Source of the DNA: Enterovibrio norvegicus_B
GTDB taxonomy: Bacteria > Pseudomonadota > Gammaproteobacteria > Enterobacterales > Vibrionaceae
DNA length: 64,000 nucleotides
Assembly: GCF_002876705.1 (NCBI RefSeq)
Contig: NZ_MDAG01000005.1
Location: 18,789 to 82,788, forward strand
Direction: 5' to 3'
Both the position numbers and the translations under genes were made by a program. Below the pieces are notes generated by a model. The model saw nothing but the letters and a program-made list of their open reading frames with translations. It searched no databases and was not told where the DNA came from. Positions within the stretch are counted from its first letter, which is position 1; the number at the start of each line of letters is the position of its first letter. Of this stretch, positions 18,857 to 27,020 are shown one piece after another.

Positions 18857-18874
18857 TGTAAGAGATATCTCACA
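18857..18874. promoter_or_regulatory. UvrY/VarA (GacA)-type activator site, copy 1
   Basis: TGTAAGAGATATCTCACA is an 18-bp near-palindrome of the GacA/UvrY upstream activating sequence type (TGTAAG...CTTACA). It lies about 170 bases upstream of the inferred start of CsrB copy 1, the distance usual for such sites, and is repeated exactly upstream of copy 2. Between it and the promoter the sequence is A+T-rich. The rest of 18875-19090 shows nothing I can name. Confidence 0.78.
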
Positions 18875-19095
18875 CGCTTATCAGCCATTTCATTCAATAC
18901 GAACCATTTTTTATAGCGCGCAAAAACTTTGAGCAGTTAAAAAGGCCAATTTTTCGCCAAAGAGAGGGCATTATTAGAGTGTTTTCCGCTTAAACGCTAA
19001 CGACCTAAAAGCGAAAAATAGGCATTTCGATTCAAAAGAAAGAGAAAATAGGCAACAAAAAGCAAAAAGGGGGAATGGGGACGTTTTCAAAGCCA

Positions 19096-19514
19096 GAAAA
19101 AGAACGGGCGCGACATATAGTCGCGCCCTAGAGGTCTTACTTGCAGCTGTCCTGCTACGAAAGTGCTCCCTGCATCATTCCTTGATCAGTGGCTGAATCC
19201 TTCAGCGTTTTCCTTATCTCTCCGTCCTGGAGGTGTCCTTCGGTCTTACCATGACCCATCGAGCTTTCCTGTCTCGATTCTCGTCCTCATCCTGAGGGTG
19301 TCCTTAACTTCGTCCTGAAGTGATTCCTTAAACCCCCATCCTGGGTTGTCCTAAGTGTCATCCTGACCGATAAAATTCCATTTCATCGCTACGGTTCCAT
19401 CCATTCCCTATTCCGTCTTCCTTGCTAGTAACACAATCCTTGCGTTACCTGCTCATCCTGAGCAACCAAGTCCATGGTTTAGTTCCTGTTCCGTGTGTCA
19501 GTATCCTTCCGACA
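19096..19514 (-). ncRNA. CsrB-family regulatory RNA, copy 2
   Basis: A second CsrB-like RNA gene in direct orientation upstream of copy 1. Over about 436 bp I count only six differences from copy 1: two single-base indels and four substitutions. None destroys a GGA motif. The terminator stem GGGCGCGAC / GTCGCGCCC (19106-19128) is unchanged. The identity stops abruptly just upstream of the -10 element. Each copy has its own promoter and activator site, so this is a full transcription unit rather than a truncated duplicate. Confidence 0.92.
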
Positions 19515-19520
19515 CCGAGA

Positions 19521-19548
19521 AGATTACGCTAACTGGAATTCTAAACAA
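19521..19548 (-). promoter_or_regulatory. core promoter of CsrB copy 2
   Basis: Minus strand TTGTTT (19543-19548), 16-base spacer, TAATCT (19521-19526), the same layout as at copy 1. Confidence 0.6.
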
Positions 19549-19629
19549 GATACTGATTAGCGATCAAAATCACATTTTTAATCCAACCCAAAGACACCAA
19601 TCATAAGTAATTGTATTTAAATGAAATAA

Positions 19630-19649
19630 TTATCACGCATGCGTGATAA
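19630..19649. repeat. 20-bp perfect palindrome upstream of CsrB copy 2
   Basis: TTATCACGCATGCGTGATAA reads the same on both strands. It lies between the activator site and the core promoter of copy 2 (about 115-135 bases before the inferred start) and has no counterpart at copy 1. It looks like an operator for a dimeric regulator; the protein is unknown. Confidence 0.6.
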
Positions 19650-19681
19650 CCATAAAAGAAAGCATGAAATACGTACGGTCT

Positions 19682-19699
19682 TGTAAGAGATATCTCACA
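19682..19699. promoter_or_regulatory. UvrY/VarA (GacA)-type activator site, copy 2
   Basis: Exact repeat of TGTAAGAGATATCTCACA, about 170 bases upstream of the inferred start of CsrB copy 2. The flanks differ from those of copy 1, so the 18-bp element itself is what is conserved. Confidence 0.78.
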
Positions 19700-19871
19700 C
19701 CTCACCTACCGTTTATCCCAACCCCACATTTGGCACGTATTCATCTCGGTTACCTTTTGAACAATTTTCTGTCACTCCCAGTATCGAGCCACGCTTTTTT
19801 CACCGCAAATGCACATGCTGAACTAATGTAGAAAGGGTGTCGTTTGGAAATATTACTGCGGGGAGATAACC

Positions 19872-20105
19872 ATGGAAGTGTTTACACACAATCTCGAAAG
19901 TCTTTTTCAACAACTCGGCTTACCTTCTGACGGTGATGCAATTTCTTCCTTTATTGCAGACCACCCTCTCACCGAAGAGCAATCGCTGATATCTGCAGCA
20001 TTTTGGACTGTCAGTCAGCGCCAATTCTTGGAAGAAGCACAGCTTCAAGATGCAGATTGGACAGAACAAATAGATACTCTCGATACCCTGCTCAGAAAAA
20101 CCTGA
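19872..20105 (+). CDS. DUF2789 family protein
   Basis: 77 residues (MEVFTHNLESLFQQLGLPSD ... FWTVSQRQFLEEA ... DADWTEQIDTLDTLLR). The pattern of L-F-QLGLPSD near the start and DADW near the end is that of DUF2789, a small helical family of unknown function. The ATG at 19872 is well supported by GGGGAG six bases upstream. Transcribed away from CsrB copy 2. Confidence 0.8.
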   Translation: MEVFTHNLESLFQQLGLPSDGDAISSFIADHPLTEEQSLISAAFWTVSQRQFLEEAQLQDADWTEQIDTLDTLLRKT

Positions 20106-20203
20106 CCCAACCTGCAATTATATGCTTCGTATTCGGCAACCTTTTCAATGCTTAGCGCTTCAGGTAACGTGAGCAGAAAAATCGCTAACGTAGGAAACCA
20201 AAG

Positions 20204-20485
20204 ATGCAAACGGACTATACCGCGATGCTCGAGCAAGCCATTCACTCTTTAATTGCTGATGGCAAAGAGCCCAGTGTTGCGTTGATAAAATCTCGCCTTA
20301 CTGGCGCAGTTCCCATGCCGTTGATCATCAGTGCGTTGCAACGCTGGAAGAAAAATGGCGTGGTGCCAAAAATTGAAAAGGTATCAGTAGGCAAGAGTGC
20401 AGAAGCACGTATTGCAGAGCTAGAACAGCAAATTAGTACACTCACAGAACGGATAGAGACGCTGGAAAAGCGCCTCATCGAGTAA
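20204..20485 (+). CDS. small protein with putative DNA-binding N-terminus and coiled coil
   Basis: 93 residues, ribosome site AGGA before ATG 20204. The first 55 residues (IADGKEPSVALIKSRLTG ... LIISALQRWKKNG) look like a small helical DNA-binding fold of the kind seen at the N-terminus of KfrA-like proteins. The last 30 residues are a heptad coiled coil (EARIAELEQQISTLTERIETLEKRL). I do not recognise a characterised homologue; the DNA-binding idea is inference. Its stop abuts the DUF2310 stop on the other strand. Confidence 0.75.
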   Translation: MQTDYTAMLEQAIHSLIADGKEPSVALIKSRLTGAVPMPLIISALQRWKKNGVVPKIEKVSVGKSAEARIAELEQQISTLTERIETLEKRLIE

Positions 20486-21259
20486 TCACTGAAAGTCCCA
20501 AGACAGGTTTGACACAATACGGCAGTCATCGCACTTAAAGTGGAAAACATCATGTAGCGGTGAATCGAGACGCCAATCGCCGCCACACTTGGGACACTTT
20601 CGTTCGAGTTCAGACTCTGCACTCTCACCACCCACGCGATATTGATAGTAGTACGTAGGCACCTTCGTTAAGTACTCAATACGCCCACGAATGTCCCATC
20701 CTTTACGAAACAATCTACTGTCAGCATCTTGGATTTCAGCGAGAGCTGCATACTCAGCATTGAACGAACCTGCCATTTGAATCTCATCGCAAGCCTGCCA
20801 TTCCGTTTGCCATTTCACTACCGCTTTATGATCGCCATTGAAGGTAGCTGGAAGTCGGTGTAAAGGAATTGGCAACAACGTTTCACCACAACGAAGCGGT
20901 GAGCAAGTGTGCACATAAGTGGTATAAAGCACCTGCCAACTGCGTGGCGTGTCTTCTGCGCTGGCCTCAGAATTGATGTCGCGACCAAGTACCTTCAATT
21001 TAGGTGAAAGCAAAGAGGCTTCAGACAATTGGCGAATCTTTAACGCGACTTGTGGGCTATGAAACTTCGGGTTCAAACTGTCTTTTTCAGGGCAAACCGC
21101 ACGTACATGAAATTGCCCATCCCCCATCACCATAGGAAACTCGCGCCCTAACACCTGCCCGTTATACCTCAACGCATCCATCAAGCCATTCACGGCCAGA
21201 TCGACGGCTGAAACAGTGGTGTCATCAAAACACTCAAACGTCAGTTCTACAACGTACAT
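20486..21259 (-). CDS. DUF2310 family zinc-ribbon protein
   Basis: 257 residues from ATG 21259, which has GAGGTG upstream; a longer in-frame reading to 21337 runs into syd and is rejected. The C-terminus has a zinc ribbon CPKCGGDW ... FKCDDC. The N-terminal domain (MYVVELTFECFDD) is the conserved DUF2310 region. Function unknown. It begins five bases after the syd stop, so syd and this gene form an operon. Confidence 0.85.
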   Translation of the reverse strand: MYVVELTFECFDDTTVSAVDLAVNGLMDALRYNGQVLGREFPMVMGDGQFHVRAVCPEKDSLNPKFHSPQVALKIRQLSEASLLSPKLKVLGRDINSEASAEDTPRSWQVLYTTYVHTCSPLRCGETLLPIPLHRLPATFNGDHKAVVKWQTEWQACDEIQMAGSFNAEYAALAEIQDADSRLFRKGWDIRGRIEYLTKVPTYYYQYRVGGESAESELERKCPKCGGDWRLDSPLHDVFHFKCDDCRIVSNLSWDFQ

Positions 21260-21263
21260 GGCG

Positions 21264-21809
21264 TTACACCTCAGGCGAGAGATGTTGAAGGAAGGTTTCA
21301 ACGTTGGGTGCGAGCACATCACGGATCTTAGTGCCAATGCGCTCTTTGATGACTTCGCCCGTCACGTTACAGATGGAAATCACATCCAGTTCATCATCCG
21401 TCGCAGCAATAAACACGGTTGGGTTTTGCTTCAAACGCTTTTGCATCAACAAATGCCCCAACATGTTCTCTTGCAAGCGTGGTAAGTCTTCATCGCTCCA
21501 CACTTGAATCAGTTCCAGGCTCAGGCCTTCAAATTGCGCTGTCATGTCACCACAATAAAGACCCGCATAAAAAGAGATCACATCTTCATGCAGAGAAATG
21601 CCTATCCCCTCTTCAACATTACTGAAATCGGCGAACGCATCACGTTGAATAGGTTGCCAAATCACCACATCATCAGTCTCTTGCACGATGCATGGCGATG
21701 CTAAGCCAATATATGCATCACTTTGCGGCTTTGAGCCATGTTGTTCGTTCCACGCAGAGACAAAGCGCTCGCTGAATGACCAAAGCGCGTGAGTGACAGA
21801 GTGATTCAT
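21264..21809 (-). CDS. syd: SecY-interacting protein Syd
   Basis: 181 residues from ATG 21809 (GAGGA nine bases upstream); a TTG two codons earlier is too near that site. Syd signatures include FSERFVSAWNEQHG, then DVISFYAGLYCGDM and WSDEDLPRLQENMLGHLLMQ (family core). In E. coli Syd binds the cytosolic face of SecY and inhibits aberrant translocons. It is divergent from queF, the same as in E. coli, and upstream of DUF2310. Confidence 0.93.
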   Translation of the reverse strand: MNHSVTHALWSFSERFVSAWNEQHGSKPQSDAYIGLASPCIVQETDDVVIWQPIQRDAFADFSNVEEGIGISLHEDVISFYAGLYCGDMTAQFEGLSLELIQVWSDEDLPRLQENMLGHLLMQKRLKQNPTVFIAATDDELDVISICNVTGEVIKERIGTKIRDVLAPNVETFLQHLSPEV

Positions 21810-21871
21810 TAGCAAGATTCCTCAAGATTCAGTAAACTTTGCGCATTCTAATCGATCCGTGGCAAAACCGT

Positions 21872-22717
21872 ATGAGCAAATATCAAGATGCAAAAGAACT
21901 TGCTGGCCTGACGCTAGGTCAGAAAACGGACTATCAGGAGCACTATGCCCCTGAGCTTTTACAACCTGTTCCACGAAGCCTTAACCGCGACGATCTCGAT
22001 ATGGGAGAGACGCTGCCTTTTACCGGTTACGATGTTTGGACACTTTACGAACTGTCTTGGCTTAACGCAAAAGGTTTGCCTCAAGTGGCGATCGGCGAAG
22101 TGCGTCTGCCTGCAACAAGCCCTAACCTGATTGAATCCAAGTCATTCAAGCTTTACCTCAACAGCTTTAACCAGACGAAATTTAAAAACTGGCAAGAAGT
22201 GGTCGACACCTTGGCGAAAGATTTGTCAGCGTGTGCTGGCGAAGATGTCGACGTGACCATTCTTCCAGTGGAAGAATTCACCAACACACCTGTGGTTGCC
22301 TTCGGCGGCGAGAACATTGATGAGCAAGACATCACGATTGATGACTATGTATTCGATTCTCGCCTACTGGAAGGTGCTGCTGACGGCCCGATGGTAAGCG
22401 AAACCCTTAACAGCAACCTGTTGAAATCAAACTGCCTGATCACCAACCAACCTGATTGGGGTTCAGTACGTATTGCTTACAAAGGCAAACGCATCAACCG
22501 CGAAAAATTGCTGCGTTATATCGTGTCTTTTCGCCGTCACAACGAATTTCACGAGCAATGTGTTGAACGTATTTTCACGGATATCATGAAATACTGCCAA
22601 CCCGAGTTGCTAACGGTTTACGCGCGTTACACACGTCGCGGCGGCTTAGACATTAACCCATACCGTACTAACATGGGTAAAACGCCAAGCGAAAATAATC
22701 GACTCGCTCGACAATAA
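21872..22717 (+). CDS. queF: NADPH-dependent 7-cyano-7-deazaguanine reductase QueF (long form)
   Basis: 281 residues from ATG 21872 (MSKYQDAKELAGLTLGQKT). The QueF substrate motif ESKSFKLYLNSFN and the catalytic Cys near residue 188 (KSNCLITNQPDWG) are both present, in the long two-domain form typical of E. coli. It reduces preQ0 to preQ1 for queuosine synthesis in tRNA. Divergent from syd. Confidence 0.96.
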   Translation: MSKYQDAKELAGLTLGQKTDYQEHYAPELLQPVPRSLNRDDLDMGETLPFTGYDVWTLYELSWLNAKGLPQVAIGEVRLPATSPNLIESKSFKLYLNSFNQTKFKNWQEVVDTLAKDLSACAGEDVDVTILPVEEFTNTPVVAFGGENIDEQDITIDDYVFDSRLLEGAADGPMVSETLNSNLLKSNCLITNQPDWGSVRIAYKGKRINREKLLRYIVSFRRHNEFHEQCVERIFTDIMKYCQPELLTVYARYTRRGGLDINPYRTNMGKTPSENNRLARQ

Positions 22718-22823
22718 CTGAACGATTGGCCTGTTTATCACCCCGACCAACACTCGCTGAATAAGCATTTTGAGGTTACTGGGGAAAGCAGGCCAGATTC
22801 ACTTCCAACGACAAGAAACCAAC

Positions 22824-25094
22824 ATGCGATTATTGCCAACCGCACTGCTCTTTTTTTCAATGCTGTTCAGCCTGAATGGACAAGCAAGGATGTATTCCAC
22901 CCCTATTCTTTCTGAAGCGGAAGAAATGGTGGTGACGGCCCCTGAACAAGCGTTAGAAATCACCGAACGATATTTAGAGCAGCGCCGTTTATCGAAAGCG
23001 ACCAATCGCCCACACAGCAACAACGAAACAGATCGTTCTATTCGCACCCCATTAAACACCGTTCACGCCTACCTCATTATAGGTAAAGCACAAAGTGCTC
23101 TGGGTGATCACGATGCCGCATGGGAAGCCCTTGCGACAGCAAGAAGCATGGTCGAAAAAAACAGCCTAAAGCTTGCAGAACTCGAGCTTCTCTTCACAGA
23201 AGCCTCTGTGCTGTATTATCTCGATGAAGACAAACAAGCAGCAAAAAAGGCGCTTGAAACCGTCATCAGCGAAATTGGGAAACGCGACCCAAAACGTGCA
23301 AATACCATTGCCAACCTCACATTCGAAGCGTTGTTGCTCAATGCCATCATCACGTCAGAAACGAACAACAGTGCTGAGACGGTCACGCAATTCGATGCCG
23401 TAAAAAATGAGCTGGGTGATACGCCTGAATTAAAGCAAAAGACACGTTATCAAATTGCGCTCGGTAACTACTTCCTAAACGAAAAATCTTACGAGCGCGC
23501 GCTGTCTGAATTACTCAGTGCTTATTGGCTCGCCAGCGAAAATGACTTCGCCATTCAAATTGCCAGTGCCAACGTTTCTCTGACCAAGCTTTATCAACAG
23601 CAAGGTGTACTCGACAAGGCATTACAACACGCCAACCAAGCCGCTGAGTTTTACGAGAATTTTGATTTAGTCCGAGGCTTGTCTGAAGCACAAACCCTGC
23701 TCGCTGATATTTACAGTCAACAAGGCCGATATAATTTTGCGCTGGTGCATTATTTCAATGCGCTCGACATTGAACAATTGCTCGATCGTACTAAAAACAT
23801 TGCCAACATCAACGTATCAATCGCCAGTACTTACCTTAAATTGCTCAGATATAAGCAAGCAGAAGAGTACGCAGCGAATGCCATTGAAATCGCAGAAAAG
23901 GCCGCACTCACTCGTCCACTGACAAAAGCCTACATTCTTCAAGGTGAACTGGCAGTCATTACTCAAATGCCTGATGTCGCCATTGATGCGTTGAAGAAAG
24001 CCTTCGGCGGTGCAGAAGTCTTACGTGATCGCACCCTCATGCTTGAGTGCCTTTCTCGCCTTTCCCGAGCTTACGAGCAAAAAGGGGAGTATCAGAAAGC
24101 GCTCGAAATTCAACGTCGCTATGACCAAATCAGCCGTCGAAGTGAAAACCGCCGACAAATTCTTGAAGCCGAGTCATTCAAAGAACGTCAACGCGTGATC
24201 GAGCGCCAACTGCAACTTGATGATATTGAACGCCGACAAGGTGAAAACGTCAGTTCCTTGGTAGAACAGAAGAAAATTAACCTTTTCTTGCTGGGCAGTT
24301 TAAGCGTCATTTTATTGGTGTTGATTTTACGCCATCGCGCCGCTAACCAACGACTTGGCGAACTGCAAGATTTACGTAAAGCGCTTTACACCCACCCTCG
24401 TAGTGGGCTACGAAACCTGCGAATGCTCAATGACAGGCTGTCGAATTCACTCGCGAAAACCAGTGCCAACTTTGAACAGTGGTATTTGGGTGAAATGATC
24501 CACGAGCCACTCAGTGACAAACTGAGTTTTGCCATGTTTGAAGTGCCTTTCTTGAAAGTGGTGTATCTCCAGCACGGGTACCATCAAGGCCTAGAGTTGG
24601 AACGCGAACTGGGTGACTACCTAGCATCTCAGATATCTGACCCCGCACGCGTGTATCATTTTTCTGATGCCATGTTTATCTACATCGAGCCAGATTCCGT
24701 CACGCTCAACGACCCTGATAAAATGGCAAAAAGAATTCAATCCATGGTGGATGATTTTGTCGTTCACGCGAAATTGGATGACGTGGATGATCGTCTTCGT
24801 ATTGGTATGGCGGATTACCCATTTTTGCCTCGCGCATTTACATCAATCAATGACAAAGAACTCATCGATATTCTCTTAATGGCCACCAGCGCCGCGCGCC
24901 AAGCCTGTAAGGCTGAACAAACCAGTCAATGGGTACATTTAAGCGCAATTGAATCCACACCCGCAGCATGTTTTGCCAATACCAATGTGCGAAAAGCCTG
25001 CTTCGACGCCATTGGTTCTGGCTTAATTAAGGTTAAAACTTCAGCAAGCGAAGGCATTAACTGGCAGACGCTTCACGAATCTGACAAAAACTAG
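22824..25094 (+). CDS. periplasmic TPR protein with one membrane helix and degenerate GGDEF domain
   Basis: 756 residues from ATG 22824, chosen because a signal peptide follows at once (RLLPTALLFFSMLF). Residues about 60-440 hold tetratricopeptide repeats (GKAQSALGDHDAAWEAL, LADIYSQQGRYNFAL). A single membrane helix (NLFLLGSLSVILLVLIL) is near 485-505. The C-terminal 230 residues look like a decayed GGDEF fold: HPRSGLRNLRMLNDRL matches the usual DPLTGLRNRR start, but the GGDEF position reads FSDAMF, so no cyclase activity is expected. It probably senses something outside and signals inside. It is followed by an intact diguanylate cyclase gene 100 bases downstream. Confidence 0.75.
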   Translation: MRLLPTALLFFSMLFSLNGQARMYSTPILSEAEEMVVTAPEQALEITERYLEQRRLSKATNRPHSNNETDRSIRTPLNTVHAYLIIGKAQSALGDHDAAWEALATARSMVEKNSLKLAELELLFTEASVLYYLDEDKQAAKKALETVISEIGKRDPKRANTIANLTFEALLLNAIITSETNNSAETVTQFDAVKNELGDTPELKQKTRYQIALGNYFLNEKSYERALSELLSAYWLASENDFAIQIASANVSLTKLYQQQGVLDKALQHANQAAEFYENFDLVRGLSEAQTLLADIYSQQGRYNFALVHYFNALDIEQLLDRTKNIANINVSIASTYLKLLRYKQAEEYAANAIEIAEKAALTRPLTKAYILQGELAVITQMPDVAIDALKKAFGGAEVLRDRTLMLECLSRLSRAYEQKGEYQKALEIQRRYDQISRRSENRRQILEAESFKERQRVIERQLQLDDIERRQGENVSSLVEQKKINLFLLGSLSVILLVLILRHRAANQRLGELQDLRKALYTHPRSGLRNLRMLNDRLSNSLAKTSANFEQWYLGEMIHEPLSDKLSFAMFEVPFLKVVYLQHGYHQGLELERELGDYLASQISDPARVYHFSDAMFIYIEPDSVTLNDPDKMAKRIQSMVDDFVVHAKLDDVDDRLRIGMADYPFLPRAFTSINDKELIDILLMATSAARQACKAEQTSQWVHLSAIESTPAACFANTNVRKACFDAIGSGLIKVKTSASEGINWQTLHESDKN

Positions 25095-25224
25095 CGCCAG
25101 CTTATTGATAACCATAGTAATAAACCGTTATAGCTAGAGGCTGTGCCTGCAACTTTTTCAGGCACGACACCCTGTATTCAGTGAGTTTTTCACTGTGCGT
25201 TGTTTGGAGCTGTCGTCGAGTTTT

Positions 25225-26781
25225 ATGTCCAACTTCTCATCAGATGAAGAAGTCATCACACTGAAAGAAAAGTTGCAGCATTCTCAGCTGGTGTTCCGAG
25301 ATTTAGCCCTTAAATCTCGGCGCGAGGCGACGATCCTGAAAAGGTTAATCTCCAGACTGATTGCCGCTTCACAAGCGCAAGATGATCCATTGCTCCATGA
25401 GCGACTGTCTCAAATTCGCCGAGAACTTGAAGCGCAAGATGATGTCAGTCGATTAATTCCTCAGCTCGCATTGGTGGAGCGAATGGTCAACCGACATACT
25501 CATACTCAGAAAAAAGCCAGCGATGCCCTAGAATGCCAATTTCAGCAAAGCGGTGAGACCCTCAAATGCTTAACAGGCTTACCCGCACAGCTAAAGCGTG
25601 ACCTTCGAAACCTACTTCAAAGTTCCGGCTCGGAAAGCAAAGGCAGCACAGAAAAGATAGTGGCCTTGCTTCAACTCTATGAACGTGCACTCAAATTGCT
25701 CTCTCTGCCATCTAACGGATTGTCTGCCAAAGAGCTCCTGAATATTGACCGCATCTCTCAGCTTTCAAGTGAACTTCAACACTTAATCACTGAGTTAGAT
25801 TTCGATGATGAAGTGGGTGATCGGCTGCTAGACATCCGCAATAGACTCCTGCTATCGCCCGACGCACAAACCTTGCTTGAGCTGACATTAGAATCCGTGC
25901 AGCTCATTCTGGATGGCACACGTAACGAGAGAAAAGCCTCTCAAGCTTTTTTGTCGCAATTGAATGAAGACCTATCGATTCTCCAGCGCCACAATGGCCG
26001 CTCTATCGACAACTCTCAAACCATCTCCACCCAACGTAGCGCCTTTAATGAAGAATTGGCGTCTTCCGTGAACGCCATCGAAACACATCTTGAGGAGGCC
26101 GAATCGTTAGAGCAAGTAAGGCCTCACCTTTCTCAAGTCGCAGTGAATCTGTCATCGCTCGTGGCAAGAAACAAAGAACTGGAAGAGCGTGAACAACAGC
26201 TACTAGAACAACTCAAACACAACGACCAAAAACTGGATGCGCTTTACCAGCAAACCATGGATTACCGTCGTCGTTTAGGTGACCAAGAACGAAAATTGCT
26301 GCTCGATCCGCTGACCAAGGTGTACAACCGCGCCGCTCTTGATGATCGTTTAGAACATGAGTACCGCTGCTGGTTGAGGTATCAAACGCCATTTTGCCTA
26401 GCCATGATCGACATCGACCACTTTAAAAGTGTGAATGACACCTACGGGCATTTAGTGGGTGATAAAGTGCTCAAGGTCGTTGCTCGCACCATTCACCAAT
26501 GCCTTCGAGACACCGACTTCATCGCGCGATTTGGTGGCGAAGAATTCGTGGTATTGCTTCCAGATGCAAAACCCGATGAACGTGAAGAAATGCTCAATAA
26601 TGTACGAGAAACCGTGTCCAAACTTCCCTTCAAGTTTAAGGACAGCCGTCTCACTGTCACCGTGTCCATCGGCGCAAGCATGTTCCAAGACGGCGACAGC
26701 ACGGTGACTGTGCTAGAGCGCTCGGATGGCGCACTCTACAACGCAAAAAATAACGGCCGCAACAAGCTAATTTGGGCATAA
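25225..26781 (+). CDS. diguanylate cyclase with GGEEF motif
   Basis: 518 residues from ATG 25225; a GTG at 25195 is also possible and neither has a strong ribosome site. The N-terminal two thirds is helical and coiled-coil, with no membrane segment. A GGDEF domain follows from about residue 340 (DPLTKVYNRAALDDRL). The active-site motif GGEEF is intact, and an RxxD inhibitory site (RDTD) sits five residues before it. It should make c-di-GMP from GTP with product inhibition. It lies downstream of the TPR/degenerate-GGDEF gene, which may regulate it. Similar paired genes occur next to queF in Vibrio. Confidence 0.88.
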   Translation: MSNFSSDEEVITLKEKLQHSQLVFRDLALKSRREATILKRLISRLIAASQAQDDPLLHERLSQIRRELEAQDDVSRLIPQLALVERMVNRHTHTQKKASDALECQFQQSGETLKCLTGLPAQLKRDLRNLLQSSGSESKGSTEKIVALLQLYERALKLLSLPSNGLSAKELLNIDRISQLSSELQHLITELDFDDEVGDRLLDIRNRLLLSPDAQTLLELTLESVQLILDGTRNERKASQAFLSQLNEDLSILQRHNGRSIDNSQTISTQRSAFNEELASSVNAIETHLEEAESLEQVRPHLSQVAVNLSSLVARNKELEEREQQLLEQLKHNDQKLDALYQQTMDYRRRLGDQERKLLLDPLTKVYNRAALDDRLEHEYRCWLRYQTPFCLAMIDIDHFKSVNDTYGHLVGDKVLKVVARTIHQCLRDTDFIARFGGEEFVVLLPDAKPDEREEMLNNVRETVSKLPFKFKDSRLTVTVSIGASMFQDGDSTVTVLERSDGALYNAKNNGRNKLIWA

Positions 26782-26880
26782 CAGCACTGTCTATGGCAGC
26801 GCTGTTTACCCCCCTTCTTGCCCTCTCCTGCCACCCGCTTTTTTCTATTGATAACTGGATAAACTAAAAGTCTGTGTGTA

Positions 26881-26934
26881 TGGTTAATTAACACACTGAT
26901 TTTTATAACAATGAAAGTGTTGATTAATTAACCA
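26881..26934. repeat. inverted repeat upstream of ppnN
   Basis: Arms TGGTTAATTAA (26881-26891) and TTAATTAACCA (26924-26934) are perfect complements, and the match continues imperfectly inward (CACAC and GTGTTGA). It lies about 90-140 bases before the ppnN start. It may be a regulator site; the A+T-rich arms do not resemble a terminator. Confidence 0.5.
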
Positions 26935-27020
26935 CCTGTAATCTTCATTGAAATAAATTTCTTAGGGTCCCCCTCTAATACAAAAATACAAAGTGTGTTT
27001 TCTCTGCACAGGAGGTGACT

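Noticed and set aside
18269..19540. Two 436-bp direct repeats as a mobile element or CRISPR
   Set aside because: No transposase, no terminal inverted repeats and no short spaced repeats; GGA-rich content, terminators and promoters identify Csr RNAs.
19643..19831. 62-residue open frame on the plus strand
   Set aside because: It covers the copy-2 palindrome and activator site, has no ribosome site and no protein-like composition; better explained as control sequence.
21260..21337. N-terminal extension of the DUF2310 gene
   Set aside because: It lies inside syd; the ATG at 21259 has a good ribosome site.
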